Of a stretch of DNA of 64,000 bases, positions 10,842 to 21,515 are shown piece after piece. The stretch is from Cyanodermella asteris. Its lineage: Eukaryota; Ascomycota; Lecanoromycetes; Ostropales; Stictidaceae. The stretch spans positions 1,359,182-1,423,181 of the forward strand of contig UYJD01000007.1 in NCBI GenBank assembly GCA_900618795.1, written 5' to 3'. Position 1 is the stretch's first letter. Every line of letters begins with the position of its first letter. Both the position numbers and the translations under genes were made by a program. The notes beneath the pieces were generated by a model. It had not been told where the DNA came from. It ran no database searches and worked only from the letters and a program-made list of their open reading frames with translations.

Positions 10842-12549
10842 ATGACAGACACCGATGAGACAGAAGCTCTGCTTCGTGACACCGATGCTCTCTCCTACTA
10901 TTCAACATCTACTCTCCGTGCACGTGAGGTCTCGTTGGTGCGCAAGGTCGACGACGATGTGATTCCAGAAACCGCCACCACTGGCCGGAATCTGTCCTGG
11001 TCGAGTGCATACATCATTGTCATCTCCCGCGTGATCGGGAGCGGTATCTTCGCCATGCCTGGCTCAGTACTCAAATCAGCTGGAAGTCCTGGACTGGCCT
11101 TGATCCTTTGGGTTGCGGGTGCGCTTGTGGCGTGGTGCGGACTGGTCATATCGATGGAATATGGGTGCATGTTGCCAAGGTCGGGGGGCTACAAGGTGTA
11201 CCTCGAATACACCTTTCGCCGGCCTCGATTCTTGGCTTCGACCATGGTGGCTGTCCACATCGTGCTGCTCGGTTTCACCGCGACCAATTGCGTGGTGTTT
11301 GCCAAATACACGTTCTTTGCTTTCAGCGTTGAGGTTTCGGATGCCGCACAGAAAGCCCTTGCGATCGGGTTGATGACGGCTATCACCATAATCCATGGAT
11401 GCTTTCTCAAAACAGGTATCTGGATTCAAAACGTTCTCGGCTGGGCGAAAGTCTTCCTTGTCATCTTTATGTTCCTGACAGGAGTATTCGCGGTTGCTTT
11501 TCGCAAGATCGACGATGACAGCGCCTACCATCTCACCGATGGGAACCTATGGGAAGAGCTATGGGACGGTTCGCAATGGGGATGGGGCATACTATCCACG
11601 GCTGTTTTCAAGGTTGCATTCACGTATGCAGGTTTGGACAACGTAAACAATGTGCTGAACGAGGTCAAGAACCCGGTGAAGACGCTGAAATCGGTCGGCC
11701 CTGTTGCTCTGATCACAGCTTGTCTGTTGTACATCCTGATCAACGTCGCGTACTCCATGGTCGTCCCGATACAAGAAATCAAGGAAGGCGGGGAACTGGT
11801 TGCGGCGCTCTTTTGTGAACGGGTATTCGGGCACAGCTTCGGTCGCGTCTTCCTCCCTTTGGCAATCGCGATGTCAGCAGTTGGGAACGTCATGGTGGTC
11901 ACCTTCGCCTATGTAAGTATGTTATATAAAGCAGGAGGTTGTATACTGATTTTAAAAGTCCCGACTCAGCCAAGAAGTTGCACGTCAAGGCTTCCTGCCC
12001 TACTCTCGCATCCTCGCTTCTTCGAAACCGTTCAACACACCTCTAGGCGGTTTGATCACGCATTGGATCCCCTCAGTCTTGGTGATTGGGATCCCCCCGT
12101 CGGCCGATGTGTATCCCTTCACCGCGGATGTCGAGGGATATGCAGGCACATTCGTCTCCTTGGCTGTTGCTCTGGGATTGATTCTGCTTCGGCGGTGGAA
12201 ACCCGACTTAACGCGACCTTTCAAAGCATGGCTTCCCGCCGTATGGTTCAAAGTTCTCCTGGACATTGCTCTGATAGTCGGGCCCTTCTTCCCCCCGAAA
12301 GGCGATCAGAAGGGTGATGTCGGTTTCTTTTATGCAACCTATGCGCTGGTCGCGATTGCTATGTGAGTTCTTTGGATACTACAACTCGGAACCTTGGCTG
12401 ATCAATCTAGCTCGCTTTTCGCCGTCTTGTATTGGTATGTTTGGACAGTGGTCATACCCAAATTGAGAGGTACGCGATTGGAAGAACAAAGCGAGGTACT
12501 TGGCGATGGAACGACAATCACCCGCTTGATTCACATTAAGCAGTCTTGA
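10842..12549 (+). CDS. Amino-acid permease, methionine-permease type
   Basis: Three exons (10842-11912, 11959-12362, 12411-12549) with introns of 46 and 48 bp give 537 residues. The protein is an APC-superfamily permease of the LAT/MUP kind, with about 12 hydrophobic segments. The first helix carries SRVIGSGIFAMPG (around residues 64-76), the GSGIF substrate-binding break typical of the superfamily. SMEYGCMLPRSGG follows after the third segment. The soluble N terminus of about 45 residues is rich in Asp, Glu, Ser and Thr. After intron 1 the sequence SRLSQEVARQGFLPYSR is the usual cytoplasmic loop. Both splice junctions keep the frame, and reading through either intron meets a stop or a frame change. 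Likely a plasma-membrane importer of methionine or another neutral amino acid; the substrate is inferred only from similarity. Confidence 0.88.
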
Positions 12550-13686
12550 GCCTTACGACTCACGTACGACTTACTTTCACAACACATTACCAAGACCTCT
12601 AGGTAATAGTTGCAATACCTATGACTCGAGTTTCGTCTGGCGATATCCCACGATTGACCATGTGCCATCCCGATGACGGCCGATCTTCCTGAAAATCCGG
12701 TTTATACAAGTTGTAAATGCCATCGGCTGGGTCGTTCATGTTTGAAAATAGGCAGATCTTGACTTCGAATAACGCCGCCTTCGGGACGGAAACAGAACTG
12801 TGCCAGGAAAGTTTATTAGCGAGGTTGGGTCTGACTGGCCACGGCGGATCCCTGTTCCTGAGAAAGTCGTTCCCCAGGGACCCCCCCCGCATCTTGTGTT
12901 TCCACGTTTCAGCCAACTAACTATTGCTTATTGACCCTTTCCCGAACGTCCCCAGTCTTTGTATAGGTACCTGATTTGTCACTGTTCGCTGTCATCTGTG
13001 GCAAAACGGCGCTGCGCCATGGGCTCGATCAAGGTTACCTGAAACTCGGTTGATCCTTGAACGTGGGATATCCTGGCTAAATTGGCAACAACGTCCGAAC
13101 AAGTAAATTGGCATGATTATTCTTTCCCCGAAACCTGACCAAAGTACTTGCCCCCCCCCAAAAAAATATTTAATTTTCAAACTAGTGACAGTGACCGCAC
13201 GTTCCTAAAGAAAAGTCCCTTGGTCATGTTCCTTGGCCAAGTTCATGGGTGAGTACCTCAATCAGTACCTCGTTAGATGCCTCGGTAAGGATCTGCACAA
13301 GTGCCTCAGTGTCTACCCTGAAGAACATCTCAGCAAGTATCTCGGCAGGTGCCTCAGAATTACCTCAGCAAGTGCTTCAGCAAGTAACCCAGTCATTACT
13401 TCGGTAAGTATCAAAGAAAGCACCCTCACAAGCACCCATGATAGACATCTTCAGCAAACACCCTGCTGGCGTCGGTTGGGACATCCGATACATCCTTACG
13501 ACGAAAGCGCCTGTACAGTTACGGCTACCCTTCAATGATGGACGAAGATCACGGCAGTATGAAATTTAGCTGGTTTGATCAATTGAAGAGCGGCCAACAA
13601 GGCTGCTGAGATATCATCATTGGAACGTGAGAATCGTAATCATCACGCGTGAAGGCACTGACCGACTATCCGGCCAGGCGTGTTTT
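12550..13686. other. Intergenic with 12-bp-period repeat
   Basis: Between the permease and the convergent telobox gene. It contains a C8 run near 12881, a C-rich/A-rich junction near 13150, and the periodic repeat listed at 13254-13437. The open frame across that repeat encodes a crude tetrapeptide repeat (xxYL), but this follows from the 12-bp period and is not taken as a gene. Confidence 0.5.
13254..13437 (+). repeat. Degenerate repeat with strict 12-bp period (locus A)
   Basis: A core of the form TACCT/TGCCT/TATCT/TACTT recurs at 13254, 13266, 13278, 13290, 13302, 13314, 13326, 13338, 13350, 13361, 13373, 13385, 13397, 13409, 13421 and 13433. Every step is 12 bases except one of 11. The fuller unit is close to AAGTRCCTCRGC. 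Units differ at many positions, yet the spacing is almost perfect. The same period and core recur at 39022-39146 and, on the other strand, at 44669-44740. Confidence 0.8.
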
Positions 13687-15597
13687 CTAATCTAGTTCAA
13701 ACAAGGGTCTCGGTGCCTCAAGAAGCAAAGGAGGCAAGGTCACCGAATCCTGACCCCAGTCTTCATGGGTATCATCATAAGTCGACTTGAAAGGTGGTAG
13801 CCGATGGCCGGGATTGGCTTCGATTTCGGGATCGTTCAGCAGTCCAAGAATCCCCAGATGACGGACGTCGTCTCCGGCACGAACGGCCTCATCGAACTCA
13901 TCAGCCGAATCTTCTTCGGCGGGACTGTGGTCAACATCTTCGTTGTTGTCAGAATAGTCCTCATCAAACTCGGACTCATCAAATTCCTCATCCTCCTCGG
14001 GTAGCTCCTGAATGTCGATGAATGTGCCGTTAGCACTAGTAGGATCCGGTAAAGCCTGTGCGTCCACTCTGGCACAAAGACTTTGCACCGAAGGAAGTGA
14101 AGTCTTGGGTATACGAGGCGTTTGAGCCGCATCGGCAGGCTTGATGATATCGGCAATACTCATATTTTTCGAGCGTTGTCCTTCAGCGGCCGAGCGAGAA
14201 TCCTTCCTGCCACTCTTGCTGCCATCGTTGGTAGCTAGCGATACCTTGGTGCCCCCCTTGGGAGCCAATCTACGGCGCGGTCGTTGATCTCGATCGTAGC
14301 CCTGCGCAGGTTCAGGTAGCTCGATCGGTACTGAAGATTGGTAATGGATCGGAAACTTGACTCGGAAGCGATCTCGTAGCTGAGGGCCGGTACGACCTTC
14401 GAGGTTCAGCTCCGGGTCCTTTGAAATTGCAGTCCAGTGAAAGCCATATTTCTGAAATCCGCGGGACAGGTTTGAGTCGTCCTCCGCTGACCACTTTGGG
14501 GGTGTCGGTTCAACCTTCCTAGCGAGCTCATCTGCCATGTCTTGGACAGTATTGACCGAAGCGAAATTGACGCCAGGTTGTTGCTCTCCTGCCTTCGGCT
14601 CTTCGCCCTTCTTCTTCTTCTTCTTCTTTCGCTTGCCTTTCGGGTCAGATTTTGGCGTCGAGGGTCCTCTCTGTGCAGGAGTCGCATTCGTACTGGGAGC
14701 TTTCTCCTTAGGCTCCGGTGGCGAACCTTTGCGCGACTTTCGCAGGCTCTTGCTCGGTCCGGTAGGATTTGGGTCATCGGGGGCTGGGTCGCCATTGGCA
14801 TGGCGCTCGATCTTTCGTTCCTCGTGCATGCGGCATGTTCGATACCTGTCCTTCAAATCGACAGCAGTCCGATCAGAAGGAAAGGAGAAATCTGGATCAT
14901 TGAGGATACGCTTCCACTTGCCAACTCCGTACCGGGCCACTCCGTTCAGCAAAGCGTCCGTCTCCTCTTCGGTCCACATTCGTCGGCCACGGGTGTAGTT
15001 ACGTTTGGCTTTCCGAGGTTCGTCGGGGTTTGGAGAGTCGCCACCGGTTTGTGATTTTGCAGCGCGCCGGGAAGCCGCGGGGGAGGATTTGGCATCGCGG
15101 GATTGCTGCTTGCCGATATGTGGAGAGGCGTGGTTCGTGGTGATGGGCGGGAATCGAGCAGCACTAGGCGGCGGCTCGTGTAGCTGGTTGACGCGTGGGA
15201 CGGTGTCGAGAGACGTGTTGCGCTCCAACTGATTGGACTTTTGTGGGTTCGGTAATTGGACGTAGTCAACCCGCTGGCGCTTCCTAGGGCCCAATTGAGT
15301 GTCCTCCTCTTGCTCGGCTCGTCTTGAGTTGTTGATGTGACTGGTATCTAGAGGAACGAGGGAATTGTCTCCGCCGAGAGGCTGCGCGGAAGCGAGAGCT
15401 TTATTCCTCGAATTGAGGCGCGTCGTTGAGAAACGGTTGCCGTCTGCGGCACTCGGCTCCAAAGGCGAAGGACGATGGTTTGAAAGGAGCTGCAGAGGTG
15501 AAGGGTCTTGAATTGGAGGTATTCGAATGGTAGGATCGAAAGGGAGGCCATCGGCAGCTGGATCAAGACCGGAAGCGAGGCGAGTCTGGGTGCCCAT
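13687..15597 (-). CDS. Two-Myb telobox DNA-binding protein (Tay1/Teb1-like)
   Basis: Single exon, 636 residues. Two Myb/SANT repeats are visible. The first (about 207-257) begins RRMWTEEETDALL and ends with the telobox-like recognition helix VDLKDRYRT (246-254). The second (about 367-414) begins PPKWSAEDDSNLSRGF and ends with LRDRFRVKFP. Proteins with two telobox Myb domains in fungi (Tay1 of Yarrowia, Teb1 of fission yeast) bind TTAGGG-type duplex DNA at telomeres and at gene promoters. The flanks are disordered. There is a Pro/Ser-rich N terminus, a basic stretch with seven Lys in a row (about 324-330), and a very acidic C-terminal segment (EEDEEFDESEFDED and following) that could activate transcription or bind histones. 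The ATG at 15597 is the first in frame. I assign a nuclear role in telomere binding or transcription, at moderate confidence. Confidence 0.82.
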   Translation of the reverse strand: MGTQTRLASGLDPAADGLPFDPTIRIPPIQDPSPLQLLSNHRPSPLEPSAADGNRFSTTRLNSRNKALASAQPLGGDNSLVPLDTSHINNSRRAEQEEDTQLGPRKRQRVDYVQLPNPQKSNQLERNTSLDTVPRVNQLHEPPPSAARFPPITTNHASPHIGKQQSRDAKSSPAASRRAAKSQTGGDSPNPDEPRKAKRNYTRGRRMWTEEETDALLNGVARYGVGKWKRILNDPDFSFPSDRTAVDLKDRYRTCRMHEERKIERHANGDPAPDDPNPTGPSKSLRKSRKGSPPEPKEKAPSTNATPAQRGPSTPKSDPKGKRKKKKKKKGEEPKAGEQQPGVNFASVNTVQDMADELARKVEPTPPKWSAEDDSNLSRGFQKYGFHWTAISKDPELNLEGRTGPQLRDRFRVKFPIHYQSSVPIELPEPAQGYDRDQRPRRRLAPKGGTKVSLATNDGSKSGRKDSRSAAEGQRSKNMSIADIIKPADAAQTPRIPKTSLPSVQSLCARVDAQALPDPTSANGTFIDIQELPEEDEEFDESEFDEDYSDNNEDVDHSPAEEDSADEFDEAVRAGDDVRHLGILGLLNDPEIEANPGHRLPPFKSTYDDTHEDWGQDSVTLPPLLLEAPRPLFELD

Positions 15598-16346
15598 GGT
15601 GCGTGAGCGGTGCAGGCGGCATTCGAGAGCTTGAAAGGCTGCAAGGAAGTGTCGAGGCAGCTGTCAAGGAGGAAGTGAGATGTTAAGAAAGCATGTGCAA
15701 CAAGAATTGGTGCGTCAGAGACAGACTTGCAACGAGGGCAGAGCCATTGCTGTGAGCAATGGCAGGGCTCCGTGACGAGCTTGACGGCGCCGGTGAAGGC
15801 TCGTATACGTACAGAGTGACTCGGTCGTCGCCTTGCCAGCAGCTGGGAGCTCTGTGGAGAGATCAAATGCAGCCCCCTGGCCTGGGCGTTGGTTGTCGCG
15901 TTAGTCGCGTCGAGGAGGTGCGGTGGTATGAGATGAAATGCAGCCTATGAGAGCGCGACTCGGCCGGCCAGGAAATCAATTCATCAGGTGTTTGCCCGCT
16001 CGCTCCTGAAAATACCACCGTCCTGACAGCACATTGAAATGAAGATGCAACTTGCCCAGTTGCCCCTGTCGGCTCTCGCATGGACGAAGGGCATAGCTGA
16101 AGGGCCATCGCAGCATGTGGGCGAGCCTCGATCTGATTCGATCGGCCAACCTCATGCACCCCTTTATTAAAGCTCACCTACCCATCTCCCGGCCTTTGGC
16201 GCCATCATGTTGGACTTTATTTATAACTCCCACGCAGAATCGCTTGCGACGCCTGCCAGCTGCCGACCACGATACTGTAAATGGACCTGATGGGGTGCGC
16301 TCCAAGGAGTCCTTGATCGAGTCCAACGCTCGATGCGTGTTGTCTG

Positions 16347-16373
16347 CCTGGTCCTGGTCCTGGTCCTGGTCCT
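16347..16373. repeat. CCTGGT hexamer microsatellite
   Basis: CCTGGT repeated four and a half times without error. Short, and probably made by slippage. Confidence 0.85.
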
Positions 16374-17019
16374 CACACCATCTGGAGGGTCAGACACTTG
16401 TTGCTACGCGAATACGAAACTCGCAATGAAACTCGCGATGGCGTAGGAGGTCAAGATCTGTTATTCAAGGGCTGCCACACCCACAGTGTCGAAGTTGTTT
16501 CTGTCTTTGCAGCTTTCATTAATCGGGTTTCTGGCATACGCAATTGCATCAAAACAATTCCGAGCTTCTATTCCGGTCCTGGCCAATGCTCTTAGTATCC
16601 AGGCTGACCGAAGGCCAGGCGACAAAAGTCACGGTGCATTGTCTTGGCGGATCACCCGGACTGTTCGCCCGGGGCCCACTGAGACGGGCGGCGATAGAGG
16701 CCCTCACAGCGGGTGAGCGCCCCTGGTCCCGCTATTGTGCCTCGCTAAGCTTGTTTCCGAACGGACCATGGAATTGAGCCGGTCGCGTTAGATCTTCCTA
16801 CGTCCTAGCCGATGGTGAACCCAATTCTCGGATGATTCAGGTACATTCGACCACCGTTGCTCTCTCGGCTTTGCGGGTTCAAATCGTTGCTTGCTTACGA
16901 GTCCTTTGCATCTATTTTCCCGCAAGCCTAAACATTTTCGTGGTCGCCAAAAATGGCTAGCAAGTGGCGCACTAGGCTTGCTATCACGATCCCGGAGTCG
17001 ACAGTACCGCGGGACTACA

Positions 17020-17058
17020 CCTCGCAGTTGGCACTTCACCTCGCAGTTGGCACTTCAC
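17020..17058. repeat. Tandem duplication, 19-bp unit x2
   Basis: CTCGCAGTTGGCACTTCAC occurs twice head to tail with a period of 19. Confidence 0.8.
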
Positions 17059-17396
17059 CATGCCGGCCTCGCACCCCGCGAGATGGTTTTCGCGGCCTCT
17101 GCGGCTGGTGCGTCGAGTATCCGGGGTTCTGCTTCGCGTCTCGAAGGGTCCACCTTTTGCTGCTGCGGCATGTGGCGCCTTTGTTGCGCACTGTCCAGTG
17201 TACCGGAGGGCAAAGCAGTTTGCACTCAGCACGCTGGAGCTGGCGACGTTCCGGCTCCGGACGGCGTCCTTTGACCAGTTTGCGAGGTTGGGAGAAGCCC
17301 AGGAAACATGCACGTTCGAGACGGCATATCTGCTCGTCACCAGAGCGAACTTGAGGATTTGCAGCTTCCGCAAGATCGTCGGCGTGAACCAAGAGT

Positions 17397-17576
17397 CTGG
17401 GGCAATGCCCAGACATCGTTTTGTGTCAGTGAGCTGCCTCCCACAGCTGTCGCTGCAGGCCAAGACGGCTTACCTTGCTTAGCAGGCGGGATCGTCGTCA
17501 AACATCGTGGCCATCAGCGTCCCCCGCAGACACTCGGACCGGGGCCCAGATGGAAATCACGGGGCAATTTCTGGGG
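17397..17576. promoter_or_regulatory. Cluster of CreA-like SYGGRG boxes
   Basis: CTGGGG at 17397, CCCCGC (reverse) at 17522, CCGGGG at 17539 and CTGGGG at 17571 fit the 5'-SYGGRG-3' consensus for the carbon-repressor CreA. JEN-type genes are glucose-repressed in the fungi where they were studied, so the position fits. The motif is short and the region GC-rich, so chance hits are likely. Confidence 0.25.
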
Positions 17577-18007
17577 CACCGGTAGAGACCGGAACAGGCC
17601 AGCACTCGTGGTCGCGGATTGGACGGCGAATCAAGCATGGCTGCCCCCGCTGGGCTTCCTTCGACTGCTTCCAGAGCCCGACTTTTCGGTGGCTTCCTTC
17701 TCCACTTTCGAAGTCTCAACGAACTTGTCGGATCTTCTTGCCCAACCCCTTGCCGGACGAGCTGCCTCTGCTTGCGTCCGGCCTGCCGTGCCGTTTGGCT
17801 CGTTTGGCGAATTTCGTAATGGCTACTGATCTGGCGTTGGAGCTTGGGGACGGCTGGTAGCACGACCGTGCCGTTGTAGAATCGTAGTCGGCATTCAAAT
17901 AGCGTCGCTCCCGCTCCCAGATTCTTCTCTGTTCTCCTCCTTGCTGAGCAACAAGTCTCGCTAATTCCCTCATCCACCGAGCTCGCAGCGATTGCAGCAC
18001 GGCCGAC

Positions 18008-19555
18008 ATGGACTACGCCATGGCGCACTCGAGCGACACCTCCCTCTTTGAGGCCCCGCCCATGAACGCGGCCAGGTACGCGAAGACGCGATTGACATCG
18101 CTGAAGCCGCCGATGAACAAGCTGCCAAACCCCATCCGCCTCATCCGGCTGCTGAGCAGAAAGAACTGGATCTTCTTCCTCGTCGCCTTCCTTGGCTGGA
18201 CCTGGGACGCTTTCGATTTCTTCACAGTGTCTCTGACAGTCAGCCAGCTCGCTACCCAGTTCGACAAAACCACAACAGACATCACATGGGGCATCACTCT
18301 CGTTCTCATGCTGCGATCGGTCGGTGCCATCATCTTTGGTATCGCCGCCGATCGTTACGGCAGGAAATGGCCGTTCATTGCAAACATGGTACTTTTCATC
18401 GTCCTCGAGCTCGGTACCGGTTTCTGCAATACCTACGAGCAATTCCTGGGCGTCCGAGCCATCTACGGCATCGCCATGGGTGGTGTCTACGGTAACTGCG
18501 CGGCAACGGCACTCGAGGACTGCCCCAGAGAAGCCCGAGGTGTCATCAGTGGTATGCTTCAGCAAGGCTACGCTTTCGGATATCTGCTCGCCACCGTCTT
18601 CTCCCGGGCTCTTGTCAACACCACTCCCAGCGGCTGGCGGCCGCTGTTCTGGTTCGGAGCTTGCCCGCCGATCTTGCTGATTGTCTTCCGTTACTTCCTC
18701 GACGAGACGGACGCCTTCAAAGCGCGGCAGGAGGTTCGTGGTGCCACAGGCAACCTTGGTGGAACGTTCCTGGCCGAGGGCAAGGTCGCTATCAAGCGCC
18801 ACTGGAAGATTCTGATCTACATGGTCATTCTCATGGCCGGCTTCAATTTCATGAGCCACGGATCTCAGGACCTGTACCCTCAACTGCTACAGAATCAGTA
18901 CAACAAGAATCCCAACCAGGTCACCATCATCCAGGTCGTTGCCAATCTCGGTGCGATGTGCGGCGGTACAGTCATTGGCTACTACTCCCAGATGTTCGGT
19001 CGCAGACTGAGCATCATCGCCATGTGCGTCTTTGGCGGTGCAATGATCTACCCATACTGCTTCACCGGCAGCGACGCCGTCATCGCCGCAGCCTTCTTCG
19101 AGCAGGTCGCGGTCCAAGGCGCCTGGGGAATTATCCCCATCCATCTGATGGAGCTGTCCCCGCCGGCCTTCCGAACCTTTGTGGTCGGTACTTCTTACCA
19201 GCTCGGAAACCTGGCTTCCTCGGCATCCTCAACCATCGAAGCTACAATCGGTGCTCGGTTCCCGCTCGACCCGCTCCACGGCGCAAACGGCAAGATCACG
19301 AAGCGATACAACTACGGTCTCGTCATGGCAATCTTCTTGGGATGCGTCTACGCCTTCGTGATGATCATGACCTTCGTCGGCCCAGAATGGCTCGGCAGAC
19401 CCATGGACGTCGAGCACGACAACGATCTACGCGAGGCCGCCGGCGACGACGTGGTCGACAAGATCGCCCACAATTACGAAGCCGAGCACGTCAGCAACGG
19501 CGATGATGTCTATGAGGAGAAGACCATTCACGCACACCAGATCGAGAAGGTCTAG
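18008..19555 (+). CDS. JEN-family carboxylate/H+ symporter
   Basis: One exon of 515 residues with 12 predicted membrane segments of the major facilitator superfamily. The diagnostic JEN signature NXX(S/T)HXX(S/T)QD is present as NFMSHGSQDLYP near residue 280, in the segment known from yeast Jen1 to line the substrate path. The usual MFS loop motif appears as DRYGRKW after the second helix. The first helix carries WTWDAFDFFTVSLT, as in monocarboxylate and dicarboxylate permeases of this family. The protein probably imports lactate, pyruvate, succinate or malate with protons across the plasma membrane. The C-terminal tail is acidic (VSNGDDVYEEK) and could take part in turnover. The ATG at 18008 is first in frame; a second lies four codons later. 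Possible carbon-repression sites upstream are listed separately. Confidence 0.93.
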   Translation: MDYAMAHSSDTSLFEAPPMNAARYAKTRLTSLKPPMNKLPNPIRLIRLLSRKNWIFFLVAFLGWTWDAFDFFTVSLTVSQLATQFDKTTTDITWGITLVLMLRSVGAIIFGIAADRYGRKWPFIANMVLFIVLELGTGFCNTYEQFLGVRAIYGIAMGGVYGNCAATALEDCPREARGVISGMLQQGYAFGYLLATVFSRALVNTTPSGWRPLFWFGACPPILLIVFRYFLDETDAFKARQEVRGATGNLGGTFLAEGKVAIKRHWKILIYMVILMAGFNFMSHGSQDLYPQLLQNQYNKNPNQVTIIQVVANLGAMCGGTVIGYYSQMFGRRLSIIAMCVFGGAMIYPYCFTGSDAVIAAAFFEQVAVQGAWGIIPIHLMELSPPAFRTFVVGTSYQLGNLASSASSTIEATIGARFPLDPLHGANGKITKRYNYGLVMAIFLGCVYAFVMIMTFVGPEWLGRPMDVEHDNDLREAAGDDVVDKIAHNYEAEHVSNGDDVYEEKTIHAHQIEKV

Positions 19556-21515
19556 ATTTCTGGAAGTTTGTTTGCGCGATTTGCTGTACCATTCGCCATG
19601 ACTACGATGATAAATTGACCTGCAGGACGGTCTGAGTTGCAAGCTTTCGGACTGTAGTCTTACGATCCACGCATATTGATGAAATGAATTATTCTGCTAC
19701 TAGCACAGTATGTTTCTGCCAGGCCGTGAAGTGTTTTTTTTAGCTTCGCAAGTCCGATTGCACACGTAATACACATGCATGCAGCACGCGACCGGCCGCC
19801 GACCTGCGTTCGAGAGGGTGGCCAGGCCAACTCGTCCATTCCGATGGTGTTGGGCCTTTTTCGAGGCCAGGACGACGATCATGTCTGCAGGTGGCCTGCC
19901 GCGCCTGGCTGTATGAGTAATCGTGCTGAATACACTTTGATGTTTCGCCACTGTTCGCCGAGATGGACAAACTCGTCTAATGTAGTGTTGGGGTCTGCCA
20001 TGGACACAGATACTGGCAACTGGTCAGCTCTGGCAGAGATGCTTCCGCCATCTATTGAAAATCTTGCACTTTCCTAGCACGACTTCGTGTCGAACACCTC
20101 TCTTCGTCAGCCAACTAAGCCAGGCACAAGATAATTCGACGAGTGTGTTGTCCAACTCTATACTCGTAATCAGCAGACATCTATCACTCATTGTAGACCA
20201 CAGGAAACCCGCGCAAGGACTTCTGGCTGGGCCTTGCGCCTCAACTCGGACCTCGTTTCGGTAGTGCATAAGTAGGAACTCAGCTTTCGCATATCATTTC
20301 AATCGTGCCCTTGTTGACAATGGACGGCTTGAAATCGCAGATATGCCCGGTTGCACAATCTCCTCTAGGTACGCAAGGAACACTGTCTCGTCTAGAGGTG
20401 ACCAAGACTTGACAAGCCAGTTCGAGCGTGGCTTAAAGGCTGGGCGTGCATATACGACCAGCTTCATGCCTTGTACCACACCCAGAAAGCATGCTCTTTG
20501 CTCCCAGTCGTAAAGTCAACGTGTCAAATTATTGTAGAGATCTGACGGCAGTTGTGCTTCCCCAGATCTTCAGCTGGTGCGCCTGATCTCCTGCGGTACT
20601 GATCAGTTGACCCGCTGGCCGCGCCAACTTGCCTCACCCCCTTGCAAGCGAGTGCGTGCACAACAACTTTCTCCACGTTCGTCGGCAGGGGCTTCACGTG
20701 TAGAGCTCCTTCGCGCCATGGTCTGACTTTGACCAGATCGAGACACTTCACTGGTTCCAAAGAAGATGCCCCGTGATGATCTGCATCCAAGCGCGACGAA
20801 AGCGGCTTGTATCACAAGAACAGCTCTGCTTACGACGACCGTCGCCGCCGACCGTCAATTGCAAGCTCACCTGGCCTCTTTCCTCTGACTTCATTCGCGA
20901 TGAGAAGGTACGCAGGCTCATGCGACCTGCGACTTCCGGACGATGAGCCGTGAAAGGTTAGTTACGGGGAAGTGGCGATGGCATCAGAGCGCTGCATTTT
21001 AGCTTTGCCCATCTCGACCTCATTCCCCTCTGTCTCTCGATTTCGTCTTTGCCAGCATCGACGACGACGACACCCTCAGTCGTAGCATTGCTTTTGATCC
21101 TCGCTTGGGTGGCATCATTGTTTGCTTGAGCTTCGCTTTTGTATTCCTTCAATCAATACTCTTTCTGTCTTGGCCTACGCAACAGCACGCATTGAGCATC
21201 GCACTAGGTGCCGGCCAAATCATCCAGTCTGCTTCGGGCCTGGTGCTTTGTATCTGCCCTGCCTCACACCATCTTTATTCATAGCTCCAAGTCCTTGGCT
21301 GGCACGCGGTCCTTGTTGCTGGTCCGGCCCTACCAAGCCTCTCCCTCCTTGGCCCTACTGATCTACGACTGGCACGAGTCAAGGTCCAGCGATTCCTGCA
21401 CCTAAAGGTCGTCCTGCATATAAGGACTTATCAGCATTGCGTCTGGTAGCTCCTCTTGTGTTGCTGCAGAACCCAAACTTCTGTCTCATATCCCCTTGAA
21501 CGACCACCATCCAGC
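19556..21515. other. Intergenic region, nothing firm
   Basis: About 2 kb between the transporter and the glucanase. A minus-strand segment around 20640-20790 reads protein-like (SLEPVKCLDLVKVRPWREGA) and ends near a possible GTGAGG donor, but has no ATG and no recognisable partner exon. A TATA-like CATATAAGG lies at 21417-21425, about 90 bases before the next ATG. The 400 bases before 21516 are CT-rich, typical of a fungal promoter and leader. Confidence 0.4.

Larger units (their letters stand above)
15598..18007. other. Long divergent intergenic region
   Basis: Upstream of both the telobox gene (minus) and the JEN transporter (plus). No gene is recognised. It holds a CCTGGT hexamer run, a 19-bp tandem duplication near 17020, and several CreA-like GC boxes just before the transporter, each listed separately. 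A long minus-strand frame overlapping the transporter is its antisense shadow. Confidence 0.5.

Noticed and set aside
13233-13538. Plus-strand frame with xxYL tetrapeptide repeats as a protein gene
   Set aside because: The pattern follows directly from the 12-bp DNA period, the start is not supported, and locus B has stops in the matching frame.
16790-16890. GGGTTCAAATCG resembling a tRNA B box, with a possible A box upstream
   Set aside because: No acceptor stem or T-stem pairing could be formed and the spacing does not fit.
17498-18883. Long minus-strand frame of about 460 codons
   Set aside because: It is antisense to the JEN transporter; composition mirrors the sense codons, with no domain.
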